From: Chryseobacterium vaccae
GTDB taxonomy: Bacteria > Bacteroidota > Bacteroidia > Flavobacteriales > Weeksellaceae
DNA: 64,000 nucleotides
Direction: 5' to 3'
NCBI RefSeq assembly: GCF_009602705.1
Contig: NZ_VSWH01000001.1
Location: forward strand, 4,513,001-4,577,000
Position 1 is the stretch's first letter; every line of letters starts with the position of its first letter. Made by a program: the position numbers and the translations under genes. Shown here in pieces: positions 52,569 through 61,184 of the stretch. The notes under the pieces were generated by a model. The model did not search any database. It saw nothing but the letters and a program-made list of their open reading frames with translations, and was not told where the DNA came from.

Positions 52569-53390
52569 TTATTGTTCCGTATCTACAAGAAGCTTTTTTG
52601 AGGCTGTCAATGCATACACCATAGGGATCTTATCTTCAAGATGAGCAATTCTGAACTTACCAGGTTCAAATTCAATTGAATTATTGAAATTATTGTATGG
52701 CGAATAATCAAATTCTTCAATAGAATCCATTTCTAAACCATTTTGCATCAGACTACCTATTACTTCGGCTAAGCCGTGGTTCCAGCCGATTGATTTGACT
52801 TCAAATTCCGCTTCTTTATCTGCATAAGTTCCTTTTTCGGTTTCTATAATGGCTCCGGAATTAAAATATCTGTATTCAATTTTTTTAAACGCCGAATCAA
52901 ACATCCAGACGACAGGATGAAATTCTACAAAAACAAATGTGCCGCCGGATTTCAGGAATTTCGAAATGATCTTTGCCCACCGATCCAGATCCGGAAGCCA
53001 GCCGATTGTCCCATAACTTGTAAAGACAATATCAAACTGACGATCCAGATGATTGGGTAGATCATAAACATCGCTGCAAATAAAAGTTGTTGAAACATTA
53101 CTCTGTTTTGCCAGTTCCCGTGCTCGATCTATTGCTAGATCCGAAAGGTCAACGCCGACTACGTCCGCTCCAAGGCGACTTAAAGAAATACTGTCCTGTC
53201 CGAAATGGCATTGTAAATGCAATACAGATTTACCTGTCAAATCTCCAAGTAAATTAAGCTCTATATCTTTTAATGAACTTTTCCCCTTCAAAAAAGCATC
53301 CAGGTTATAAAAGTCAGAATTGATGTGAGCTTCTGTTCTGGTATTCCAAGATTCCCTGTTTATTTCCAAATAATGGTCTTCTGCATTCAT
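52569..53390 (-). CDS. Class I SAM-dependent methyltransferase
   Basis: A 273-residue methyltransferase: N-terminal NRESWNTRTEAHINSDFYN, SAM motif VLHLQCHFGQDSISLSRLGA with VVGVDLS (binding the ribose), FICSDVYDLP, and TSYGTIGWLPDLDRWA. This is the UbiE/Tam-like small-molecule branch. Substrate unknown. It lies 10 nt after the VOC gene and 42 nt before the exported hydrolase in the TetR-linked operon. Confidence 0.9.
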   Translation of the reverse strand: MNAEDHYLEINRESWNTRTEAHINSDFYNLDAFLKGKSSLKDIELNLLGDLTGKSVLHLQCHFGQDSISLSRLGADVVGVDLSDLAIDRARELAKQSNVSTTFICSDVYDLPNHLDRQFDIVFTSYGTIGWLPDLDRWAKIISKFLKSGGTFVFVEFHPVVWMFDSAFKKIEYRYFNSGAIIETEKGTYADKEAEFEVKSIGWNHGLAEVIGSLMQNGLEMDSIEEFDYSPYNNFNNSIEFEPGKFRIAHLEDKIPMVYALTASKKLLVDTEQ

Positions 53391-53400
53391 ATTTATTTAT

Positions 53401-53856
53401 CTAATGAGGTGAATTGATTTTTTGCCATTCCTCGTAGCTGAGTACGCCAAGTTCTGGCTGACTTTTACCGTTCAGAATATGGATAAACTCCAGTTGGTTT
53501 CCGTCTGGATCGTCAAAATAAAGAGCAAGTGCAGACATCCAGGCAAAAACCATTGGTTCATTGCTGCCATTTTTAAGGAAATTATAGGCTTTTAATCCGT
53601 TTTTCTCTAAAAATGTATTTGCATCTTTTAAAATAAAATCTTTGGAACAGCTGAATGCAAAATGTCTTGTCTGGAGATTAACCTGTTGTTCCCAAAGTCC
53701 GAGCATTGCCTCTTTATTTTCTCCGATCCAAAGAAACGCAATTGGCCTGGTTTCATCATAGTGTGCAAACTCAAGTCCCAATATTTGAGTATAGAATTGA
53801 ACTGCGTTTTCCAAGTTGCTTACTTGAATGTGTGTCTCATATAACCCTTCAATCAT
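53401..53856 (-). CDS. VOC-family protein (glyoxalase/bleomycin resistance fold)
   Basis: A 151-residue VOC protein with the two paired beta-alpha-beta3 halves: ETHIQVSNLENAVQFYTQIL, GLEFAHYDETRP, AFLWIGENKEAML and ALYFDDPDGNQLEFIH. Metal-binding residues of the family (His near residue 8 and the Glu in LEFIH) are present. Such proteins act as dioxygenases, thiol transferases or antibiotic binders. Third gene of the lpdA operon. Confidence 0.9.
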   Translation of the reverse strand: MIEGLYETHIQVSNLENAVQFYTQILGLEFAHYDETRPIAFLWIGENKEAMLGLWEQQVNLQTRHFAFSCSKDFILKDANTFLEKNGLKAYNFLKNGSNEPMVFAWMSALALYFDDPDGNQLEFIHILNGKSQPELGVLSYEEWQKINSPH

Positions 53857-53906
53857 TTTTTATAATTTATTTTTAATAATTATAGTGTTGTGATAATGAC
53901 GGCTTT

Positions 53907-54341
53907 TCATCTTACCATATGAATAATCGGATAATCTTTACCAGAGCCGTCTTTTTCTGATCTTCCTGCTTTTCTGAACCCTAAATTTTCGTAAAATCCG
54001 ATGGCCAGATAATTTTGCTCATTGACGTCAACCTTTTTTATGCCTTTCGTCTCATCCATAAATTGAAATAAGCGCTTTCCATAACCTTTACCACGGTAGT
54101 CACTGTGAACAAATAGCATTTCTAAGCTTCCTTCTGATAGCGATGCAAATGCTACCGGTTGGCTTTGCAGCATAAAAAGGTATACTTCAAGATTAGGCAG
54201 ATAATCCTTTGGGATGACTTCTTTAAAATAAATAAAATCCTCTTCGGCAAGAAAGTCGTGAGTAGCTTTGACCGCAGATTCCCAAATCTCCATAATTCTG
54301 GGATAATCTTCTTTGGTCGCCCGCCTGATTTGTTGTGACAT
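53907..54341 (-). CDS. GNAT-family N-acetyltransferase
   Basis: A 144-residue acetyltransferase with the acetyl-CoA loop in VHSDYRGKGYGKRLFQFMDE (about 79-97) and the second-half strand NYLAIGFYENLGFRKAGRSE. The sequence is close to the YjaB/YafP-like small-molecule or peptide acetyltransferases. It follows lpdA by 27 nt in the TetR-linked operon. Substrate unknown. Confidence 0.92.
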   Translation of the reverse strand: MSQQIRRATKEDYPRIMEIWESAVKATHDFLAEEDFIYFKEVIPKDYLPNLEVYLFMLQSQPVAFASLSEGSLEMLFVHSDYRGKGYGKRLFQFMDETKGIKKVDVNEQNYLAIGFYENLGFRKAGRSEKDGSGKDYPIIHMVR

Positions 54342-54368
54342 AATTCTAAATTAATAACTTTATATATA

Positions 54369-55772
54369 TTAAATATTCAATGATGGTCTTCCTGATGCTA
54401 TTGTATAAGCCTCTTTTATTACCTCTGAATAAGTCGGGTGGGCATAACTCATGGTAGCCATACCATTCGCGGTTACTTCATATTCCAGTCCGACAACAGC
54501 CTGTGCAATCAAATCTGCCGCCCGGGCGCCGATGATATGCACTCCTAATAGTTCGCCGTACTTCGGATCGGAAAGCACCTTTACAAAACCTTCCGTTTCC
54601 ATTCCTGCTCTGGCTCTGGCATTCACGGCAAATGGAAATTTACCGATATTATATTCCACTCCCTGTTTTTTTAATTGCTCTTCGGTAGCGCCTACAGAAG
54701 CAACTTCCGGCCAGGTGTACACAACTGAAGGGATACGGTCATAATTGATATGAGGTTTCTGACCATTGATCCTTTCCACTACAAATACTGCTTCTTCTTC
54801 TGCCTTGTGAGCCAGCATCGCGCCACCCACGACATCTCCAATTGCATAAATGTTTGAAGCTGTAGTCTGAAGCAATTCATTGACCTTCACCGTACCATTG
54901 TTATTCAATTCCACGTTGGTATTTTCTAAACCCAGACCGTTTACATAAGATTTTCTGCCGACAGCAACTAGAATATAATCGGCGGTTAGACCTTGTTCTT
55001 CTCCTTGTTTATTTTTAAAATACACCTTAGCTGTGTTGCCAAGATTTTCAGCTTTGTAGACTGCCTGCTGAAGTTTGATTTCCACGCCTTCATTAGTTAA
55101 TATCTTCGTTAAAGCCTTTCCTAATTCACTATCCATCGTAGCAATAAGATTATCAGCATATTCTAAGATAGTCACTTTGGTTCCGATTCTGTTGAATATG
55201 GAAGCCATTTCCACACCGATTACACCACCACCAATAATCACGATGCTCTCGGGTTTTTCCTGCAATCCCAAAGCTTCGGTAGAGGTGATGATCCTTTTTT
55301 TATCGATAGCAATGCCCGGAATTGTGGACGGTTTTGACCCTGTAGCAATAATAAACTTATCTGAATTAATTACAGTTTCAGTCTTATCATCGTGTACAAT
55401 TTTCAAGGTTTCATTATTAACAAAAGAACCCGAGCCGTGGAAAACCGTGATCTTATTTTTTCTCATCAGGAAATCCAGACCTTGTGTGTTTTTGGTCACT
55501 ACCTCGTTTTTTCGCTTAAAAAGCTGTTCAACGTTGAGCCGAAGATTTGAATATTCAATACCGTGTGCTCCGAAACTATTAAGTGCATCTGAATAATGAT
55601 GGGTACTGTCCAGCAACGCTTTGGTAGGAATGCAACCTACATTGGTACAAGTGCCACCCAGAGTATTATACTTTTCAATGATGGCAGTTTTATATCCTAA
55701 CTGTGCGCTTCTGATAGCAGCTACATATCCGCCGGGACCTGACCCTATTACGGTAATATCGAATGTTTCCAT
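54369..55772 (-). CDS. lpdA: Dihydrolipoyl dehydrogenase (LpdA)
   Basis: FAD-dependent enzyme that reoxidises dihydrolipoamide with NAD. The 467-residue protein shows the FAD loop GSGPGGYVAA (10-19), the redox disulfide Cys42/Cys47 in TCTNVGCIPT, the NAD loop GGGVIGVEMAS, the second FAD motif YAIGDVVGG and the C-terminal active-site His445/Glu450 (AHPTYSEVIKEAY). The frame runs 20 codons further upstream, through the TetR operator; ATG 55772 is used. No E1 or E2 genes are near, and it heads a TetR-controlled stress-like operon, so it is probably a second, accessory copy rather than the housekeeping one. Confidence 0.95.
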   Translation of the reverse strand: METFDITVIGSGPGGYVAAIRSAQLGYKTAIIEKYNTLGGTCTNVGCIPTKALLDSTHHYSDALNSFGAHGIEYSNLRLNVEQLFKRKNEVVTKNTQGLDFLMRKNKITVFHGSGSFVNNETLKIVHDDKTETVINSDKFIIATGSKPSTIPGIAIDKKRIITSTEALGLQEKPESIVIIGGGVIGVEMASIFNRIGTKVTILEYADNLIATMDSELGKALTKILTNEGVEIKLQQAVYKAENLGNTAKVYFKNKQGEEQGLTADYILVAVGRKSYVNGLGLENTNVELNNNGTVKVNELLQTTASNIYAIGDVVGGAMLAHKAEEEAVFVVERINGQKPHINYDRIPSVVYTWPEVASVGATEEQLKKQGVEYNIGKFPFAVNARARAGMETEGFVKVLSDPKYGELLGVHIIGARAADLIAQAVVGLEYEVTANGMATMSYAHPTYSEVIKEAYTIASGRPSLNI

Positions 55773-55802
55773 TTTATTGTTTAAATATTTTAATTGACAA
55801 AA

Positions 55803-55824
55803 AAATAAACCAATCGGTCTTTTT
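55803..55824. promoter_or_regulatory. TetR operator, copy before lpdA
   Basis: AAATAAACCAATCGGTCTTTTT, core identical to the site at 51297-51322; it lies 31 nt before the lpdA ATG, where a dimer would cover the promoter. Confidence 0.72.
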
Positions 55825-55837
55825 GTAAGCAAAAAAA

Positions 55838-56434
55838 TTACGCTTTCAAATTTCTGATCAATTTCTCTAAAAAAGACATCGCTATATTCAGCTCTGTCAT
55901 ATGGTTGTTGACCTTTGCCTGCATAAACGCACCTTCGATCATCGAGATCATCACTACAGCAATTTCGGTCGGATCGGTATCTGCTTTTATTTCATTTCTA
56001 TCGATACCACGTTTGATTTGATTTTCGATAGATGTTTTCCAAAAGTCTAGGGCTTTTTGTACGCGTTTCTGGAGTGACGGATGCGTGTCATCAGCCTCAG
56101 TAGCAGTATTTAAAATTGGGCAGCCCGCCTGTAAATAGGGATACCTGAAATAGTTTTTGTAGGTATGGGGATAAACCAGCAATCTTTCGATAGAATCTTC
56201 AGTTGCTAAAATACGATCTTTCATATGCTGGGTTACTTTACCAAAATTGTAATCAAATACACTTAATGCAATCTCATCCTTATTCTCAAAATTGCCATAG
56301 ATGCAACCTTTCGAAAGACCGGTGGCGCTCATTACATCATTTATGGATGTACCTGCGTAACCTTTCACGTTAAAAACGGTCGAAGTTTTTTCAATGATCA
56401 GCTGTTTGGTATTTTCGGATTTTTGAGTTTTCAT
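55838..56434 (-). CDS. TetR/AcrR-family regulator
   Basis: A 198-residue regulator. N-terminal HTH: TSINDVMSATGLSKGCIYGN (about 28-50) in the standard TetR arrangement; the C-terminal ligand domain is helical with a CPILNTATEADDTHP segment typical of one TetR_C group. Operators of matching sequence lie before its own gene (56470-56495), before lpdA and before the thioesterase gene, so it very probably represses all three. The frame starts at a TTG at 56440; ATG 56434 is used. Confidence 0.93.
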   Translation of the reverse strand: MKTQKSENTKQLIIEKTSTVFNVKGYAGTSINDVMSATGLSKGCIYGNFENKDEIALSVFDYNFGKVTQHMKDRILATEDSIERLLVYPHTYKNYFRYPYLQAGCPILNTATEADDTHPSLQKRVQKALDFWKTSIENQIKRGIDRNEIKADTDPTEIAVVMISMIEGAFMQAKVNNHMTELNIAMSFLEKLIRNLKA

Positions 56435-56455
56435 CAGCAATAATTTTTACTGAAA

Positions 56456-56495
56456 CAAAGTTATATAAAAAAATAAAACAATCGGTCTTTTTTTT
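56456..56495 (-). promoter_or_regulatory. TetR autoregulatory operator and -7 box
   Basis: On the minus strand AAAGACCGATTGTTTTATT (operator, at 56470-56495 on the plus strand as AAAACAATCGGTCTTT) is followed by the -7 box TAACTTTG (plus-strand 56456-56463). The operator covers the -33 region, the classic place for repression by steric block. Confidence 0.68.
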
Positions 56496-56654
56496 CATCA
56501 TTTTTCACAGTTCGGTCTTATCTAAAATGATAACAGGCTGCTTTTCGCAATGCGCTGTGCAGGAAGCTGTAAGTTTGATCTGTAAGTAAAAGAAGGCACA
56601 TAGTTACATTTGGTTTCCTTGTAAATTGTGACCGTGTAGCTTGTGCATGATGAG

Positions 56655-57860
56655 CTATTTTTCATTTTTGAAGACAAAGATGGATATCACCGCCCCCAGA
56701 ACAGCACATAAGCCAAAGACCTGAAAGCTTTCATTGATGCCGATATTTATGATGAGGCTTAAGATCAGGCTCCCCAATCCGTACCCCATGAACATCACAA
56801 ACGCAAAAAGACCAATAGCAACGCCCTTTCGCTCAGATAAGGTTGTGATTAGTGCAGCGAAAAGAGGATGGGTCATGTCAAATGCAAGCGATAGGGTAGC
56901 GACCAAAAGGCAGGAGAGAGGCAATGGTAAGTGAATGGCCAGCAAAAGGGTGGAAAGTGCTTCAATTGTTATTCCTATGGGAATGATTTTATTCCTACCG
57001 TACCTGTCTGCCATCTTTCCTATCATTGGTCCCAAGAGAAGACCAGGAATCCCATATCCCAATAATGCTAATCCGACGCCTTTTTCGTCCAGGTGGTAGT
57101 TGCTGAAAAAGTAATATCCGGTCCATGCAAATATTCCACTATGAAACATAGAATTGAACAATACAAAACTGTATGTCCGTTGTCCCCTGGGCAACTTTAG
57201 AATGTTGTAGTACTCGGTGATCATATTTTTGAGCTTTTCTGCGGTTTGTTTTTTCTGAAGGAAACTTCTTCGGTTGAAAAGCAGTACGACAAGGATCAGC
57301 AGTCCCATTCCGGCAACTATGCAAAAAAGTGCCCGCCATCCGACAAAGGCAGTCAGCAGTGCACCTGTGCTGGATCCAAATGCTGTTCCTGCCGCCATGA
57401 ATCCAAAAAACAAACCTAGGGCATGTCCTCTTTTCTCGTACGGAAAGTGGTCCCCGATCCAACCAATCGTCGTTGGTGCCACCCCTCCGGCAACCAGCCC
57501 TGTGAGCAGCCTTAGAAAAATCAGCTGATCAATACTTTCTGCCAGACCCGTAAAGGCAGTAATTAATATGAACCCCGACAATGAAAAAATTATGACCTTA
57601 AAGCGCCCATATCGATCTGAAAGGGGGGCGTAGATCAGGGTTGAAATTCCATAGCTCAGCAGATATGCAGGTTCGATAAAACTGACGTGCCGAACCGATA
57701 CCCGAAAAAGTCCTGAAAGATGGGGAAGTATCGGAGCCACCATGAATCCCTGAAAGAAGATAATGAATGTGCCCAAAGAAAGTATCGCAACTAATGTAAA
57801 GGAAGGGATCTCCAAGGATGTTGACGCAGCATTTTTGCTGATTTTATGATATGTGTTCAT
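56655..57860 (-). CDS. MFS transporter
   Basis: A 401-residue 12-helix major facilitator. Motif A is visible as APLSDRYGRFKVI between helices 2 and 3 and again in the second half as GKMADRYGRNKII. The N-terminal half has GLVAGGVAPTTIGWIGDHFP, as in drug:H+ antiporters of the DHA1 type. It probably exports a small toxic compound. It is transcribed toward the TetR side, after the SDR gene (57957-58678), which lies divergent to the MocR operon. Confidence 0.9.
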   Translation of the reverse strand: MNTYHKISKNAASTSLEIPSFTLVAILSLGTFIIFFQGFMVAPILPHLSGLFRVSVRHVSFIEPAYLLSYGISTLIYAPLSDRYGRFKVIIFSLSGFILITAFTGLAESIDQLIFLRLLTGLVAGGVAPTTIGWIGDHFPYEKRGHALGLFFGFMAAGTAFGSSTGALLTAFVGWRALFCIVAGMGLLILVVLLFNRRSFLQKKQTAEKLKNMITEYYNILKLPRGQRTYSFVLFNSMFHSGIFAWTGYYFFSNYHLDEKGVGLALLGYGIPGLLLGPMIGKMADRYGRNKIIPIGITIEALSTLLLAIHLPLPLSCLLVATLSLAFDMTHPLFAALITTLSERKGVAIGLFAFVMFMGYGLGSLILSLIINIGINESFQVFGLCAVLGAVISIFVFKNEK

Positions 57861-57956
57861 TGTATTGTCCGTTTGCGCGGGAAAACCTGTGTATAATTTA
57901 TTAAGGCAATTTGGAACAGCTTTTCAGCTGTTTAATCTTTTCAAGTAAGTGGCAAT

Positions 57957-58678
57957 CTACCACGGTAGCTGTCCATGGATGCCTATAAACTGTCCTGTAG
58001 GGCCGGATTTATCGAGCGTAGCATATTTCAGGATAAGCTTTGCTGCATCCGATACATATCCGGTACCCTTGAACCCATTGAATTCAGTGGCCGTGTATCC
58101 AGGATCTACAGCGTTAACCCTAAATGCGGAGTCCCTCAATTGGTAGGCAAGCATGACCGTAAAAGCATTCAGTGCTGTTTTTGAAGGGCCATAACCGGCA
58201 TCCTTAAATTCATAGAATTCCCAGTCCTGATTATCGTGCAGCGTGAGAGAGGCCAGTTCGCTGGCACATTTACGATACGTGGATTTTCTGAATTTTTCAG
58301 TAGTGGCATCATTGCCTGTGTCAGACGGATCGGACCAAAAAGATTGGTATCAAAAATATCCTTTATGATATCTATATCTACCGTAGCGGGCGGTTGTGGC
58401 TGCTGACCACGTATCCCGGCATTGTTTATCAATGCATCTAAAGATGAACTGTACTGCAGCATGTTCTGGTATGCATCGTTTAAACTCTGCGGGTCCCTGA
58501 TATCAAATGCAACCGCTATAATGTTATCATAACCTGCGTTTCGTAGTTCTTCTGCGGCTTTTAGTCCATTTTCGTAGTTGCGGCTTCCAAGGAAAATTGT
58601 ATAGCCAATTTTCGAAAACTGTTTTGCTGTTTCCAGTCCGATTCCTCTGTTTGCTCCACTGATAAGTACTGTTTTCAT
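57957..58678 (-). pseudogene. SDR-family oxidoreductase broken by one frameshift
   Basis: From ATG 58678 the frame gives VLISGANRGIGLETAKQFSK, NNAG and TNLFGPIRLTQAMMPLLK, then derails after RIVNV. The next frame resumes at about 58265 with SELASLTLHDNQDWEFYEFK and YGPSKTALNAF (the catalytic Tyr-Lys) and continues to a stop at 57957 (GQFIGIHGQLPW). One base is missing where GTGTCCAGC would be expected (now GTGCCAGC). Repaired length about 240 residues, normal for an SDR. Either a recent pseudogene or a sequence error. Confidence 0.75.
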
Positions 58679-58768
58679 AATGATTCTATAATGTTAAAAG
58701 GAGTTGATTTTTTTATCTGTTATCTTCTACACTGCCCACATCGATATCCGGATCAAAATTATAAAAGT

Positions 58769-58792
58769 TATATTTGCAGTACAGGTACAGTA
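58769..58792 (+). promoter_or_regulatory. -7 box and MocR-type operator
   Basis: TATATTTG (58769-58776) fits the -7 consensus and is followed directly by CAGTACAGGTACAGTA (58777-58792), a tandem GTACAG repeat. MocR/GntR dimers bind such direct repeats; placed over the start of transcription it suggests autorepression. Confidence 0.5.
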
Positions 58793-58814
58793 TGAATCAA
58801 AATAATCAATACAG

Positions 58815-60221
58815 ATGAAAACCTACAAGTTTGAGTTGTTTACCAATGAAATTGAGAAAAGTATTCGGGAAGGTGTTTTCAAACCCGGACATAAGCTGCC
58901 GTCGGTCAGGGAAATTAAGGAAAAATATCAGCTCAGTTCCAGTACAGTACAGATGGGCTATGAGCATTTAATACTTAATGGATCTGTGGAAAGTATTCCA
59001 AAATCCGGCTATTATGTTTGCAACAATAAACAGAATAAGTTTGAAACCTTACAAACCGGGCATAAGCTCGTGGTCAGAGATGCGACATTCAGCAATCATT
59101 TGGCACTTACAACTTCTCTTCGGTCGGGACGCAAAATTTCTGAATTTAACGTAGCTGCTCCCGGAAATCTTATCGTTCCACAAAAGTTATTGCTTCGGAC
59201 CATGCAACAGGTAATCAGAGAGCATGGGGCAGGTTTATTACGTTATTATCCTGCCAGTGGATTGAGTTCATTAAAGGAAAATATTGTTGCGCGCGCAGTA
59301 TCTTACCAGACAAGGCTAAACGGTGAGGAGCTGATTATCACTGATGGTGCGTTGCAGGCACTATACATATCGCTCGCCGCAACTTGTGGGCCAGGAGATG
59401 TGATCGCCTTAGAAAGCCCCAGTGTTTTTTCCGTACTTGAAGTTGTTAGAGTGCTGAAACTTAGGGTTGTCGAGGTTCCCGTCGATCCGATTATTGGCTT
59501 TGATGTAGACTTTTTCAGGAAAGCCTGTGAAAAAAATAAGATAAAGGCAGTCGTCGTCACGCCGAATTTTCATAATCCTACCGGAACACTATTATGCGGC
59601 GAGCAGAAAAGGATGCTGCTCAATATTGCTCAGAAGCACAATGTAGCTGTAGTAGAGAATGATATCTACGGAGATATTTATTTTCAGGGGCAGAGACCCT
59701 CTACGATCAAGAGTTTTGATGATAGCGGACTAGTGTTGACTTATTCATCCTATGCGAAAACACTGGCGCCCGGAATCAGACTTGGGTGGCTAAGTTCAGG
59801 AAAATTTATGGAGCGTACCGAACAGATAAAATTTGCCCTTGGAAGTTCCGTTTCCCCCCTGTATCAGGAAACAGTCAGCCGGCTCATTCAGGTTAGCAGT
59901 TACGACCGCCATGTGCGATCATTTCGCATGCTATTGGCAAAAAACGCCCACTTTGCCATTAATCTGCTATCTACCCACTTTCCAGAAAATATTTGTATGG
60001 CAGCACCGCAAGGTGGCTATAATCTCTGGATCAGAATGCCCGAAAGTACAGACATGAAATTTTTTTATGAGCAGTGTGAAAAGATCGGTGTCCGTTTTAC
60101 ACCTGGGTATACCTTTTCGTTTTCTTCAGCCTTTGACCAATATTTCAGGCTTGTTTTTGCCGATACGTTTTCCCCGAAACGGATAGAGGCTATCCGCTTG
60201 CTCGGTCAGCATTTAAGATAG
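58815..60221 (+). CDS. MocR-family regulator (GntR HTH fused to aminotransferase fold)
   Basis: A 468-residue fusion: GntR-type winged helix at residues 1-75 (KLPSVREIKEKYQLSSSTVQ) followed by a class I aminotransferase-like domain with the PLP lysine K315 (TYSSYAKTLAPGIRLGW) and the usual NFHNPTGTLLC and NDIYGDIYF motifs. Such proteins bind PLP and a small ligand and act as regulators, sometimes retaining transamination. It starts 37 nt after the -7 box and leads a block with SMR, GNAT and HAD genes. Confidence 0.93.
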   Translation: MKTYKFELFTNEIEKSIREGVFKPGHKLPSVREIKEKYQLSSSTVQMGYEHLILNGSVESIPKSGYYVCNNKQNKFETLQTGHKLVVRDATFSNHLALTTSLRSGRKISEFNVAAPGNLIVPQKLLLRTMQQVIREHGAGLLRYYPASGLSSLKENIVARAVSYQTRLNGEELIITDGALQALYISLAATCGPGDVIALESPSVFSVLEVVRVLKLRVVEVPVDPIIGFDVDFFRKACEKNKIKAVVVTPNFHNPTGTLLCGEQKRMLLNIAQKHNVAVVENDIYGDIYFQGQRPSTIKSFDDSGLVLTYSSYAKTLAPGIRLGWLSSGKFMERTEQIKFALGSSVSPLYQETVSRLIQVSSYDRHVRSFRMLLAKNAHFAINLLSTHFPENICMAAPQGGYNLWIRMPESTDMKFFYEQCEKIGVRFTPGYTFSFSSAFDQYFRLVFADTFSPKRIEAIRLLGQHLR

Positions 60222-60302
60222 ATCCTGTACCAGTCTTATTTGAGAGAACTGTACTGTCCAGTACTGGCTGGCTTCAGTATTTTTGTGAAAAATATTGTGA
60301 AT

Positions 60303-60623
60303 ATGAGATGGATAATTTTAATTACGGCTGGAATCTTCGAGGTTCTTTTTGCTTTCTGTCTTGGTAAAATCCGTCTTGCTGCCGGTGTCCATTTTTATTT
60401 GTGGATAGGAGCCTTTCTAATCTCTATGTCCTTAAGTTTACTGCTTTTGTTTGAAGCAATAAAGATATTGCCGTTAAGCACTGCTTATGCTGTATGGACA
60501 GGAATCGGAACAGCAGGTACTGTATTGCTTGGGGTATTTGTGCTCAAAGAACCTGTTACTGCAAGCAGGATATTTTTTCTGCTGTTGCTGTTCGCATCCA
60601 TCATAGGCTTAAAGCTTAATTAG
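60303..60623 (+). CDS. SMR-family (DMT) small multidrug/guanidinium transporter
   Basis: A 106-residue protein with four membrane helices (about 2-20, 29-50, 57-77, 83-103), the SMR layout. The first helix has the conserved Glu in IFEVLFAFCLGK, closer to the SugE/Gdx guanidinium-exporter group than to EmrE. Frame opens at a TTG at 60240; ATG 60303 is used, giving the usual SMR length. Tight spacing with its neighbours puts it in the MocR operon. Confidence 0.88.
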   Translation: MRWIILITAGIFEVLFAFCLGKIRLAAGVHFYLWIGAFLISMSLSLLLLFEAIKILPLSTAYAVWTGIGTAGTVLLGVFVLKEPVTASRIFFLLLLFASIIGLKLN

Positions 60624-60653
60624 CAGACCATAAATTTGTCTAAATTTTTAAAA

Positions 60654-61175
60654 ATGAATATAATTTCAAAATTTGCTTTAGCAACAGATGAGTCTACGGA
60701 TACTCTGTTGAATCTGATCATTGAACTGGCATCCGAAAAATTTGGTCAGCAACTGCAAACCCAGCAATTGAACGAATTTATCGAGAAGTATTATAACCGC
60801 AAGTATTTTGTTAGTGAGATGAACAGTATGTCCAACCAGTGGATTATGGTATATGTCGACAATCAGGCTGTGGGTTATGCGCGCGTTACATCTAAGGGGG
60901 AAGTTCCACCGGCAATCGATAATATGCGCGCGGTACATATAGGTGATTTTTCAATCCTTGAAAAATTTAGAGATTCCCAGATCATGGAGTCTTTATATGA
61001 TAAGTGCATTTCATTGTGCAGGTTTGTAGATGTGATCTGGATCAACGAATACATTGATAATCCGTTCATCGAATTTTTTGAAAGCAAAGGCTTTATAAAG
61101 CAACCCGGAATGTATGAACTGGACGATATCGGTCTGCTGTCCAGCTGTCTGATCTTTAAAAATAGATCACATTAA
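60654..61175 (+). CDS. GNAT-family acetyltransferase-like protein
   Basis: A 173-residue protein with a GNAT pattern: MRAVHIGDFSILEKFRDSQI takes the place of the acetyl-CoA loop and INEYIDNPFIEFFESKGFIK the second half. The canonical Q/RxxGxG/A loop is not well preserved, so catalytic activity is uncertain. ATG 60654 is preferred to the upstream TTG 60636. It lies between the SMR gene (30 nt) and the HAD gene (9 nt). Confidence 0.7.
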   Translation: MNIISKFALATDESTDTLLNLIIELASEKFGQQLQTQQLNEFIEKYYNRKYFVSEMNSMSNQWIMVYVDNQAVGYARVTSKGEVPPAIDNMRAVHIGDFSILEKFRDSQIMESLYDKCISLCRFVDVIWINEYIDNPFIEFFESKGFIKQPGMYELDDIGLLSSCLIFKNRSH

Positions 61176-61184
61176 AAAAGTGAA

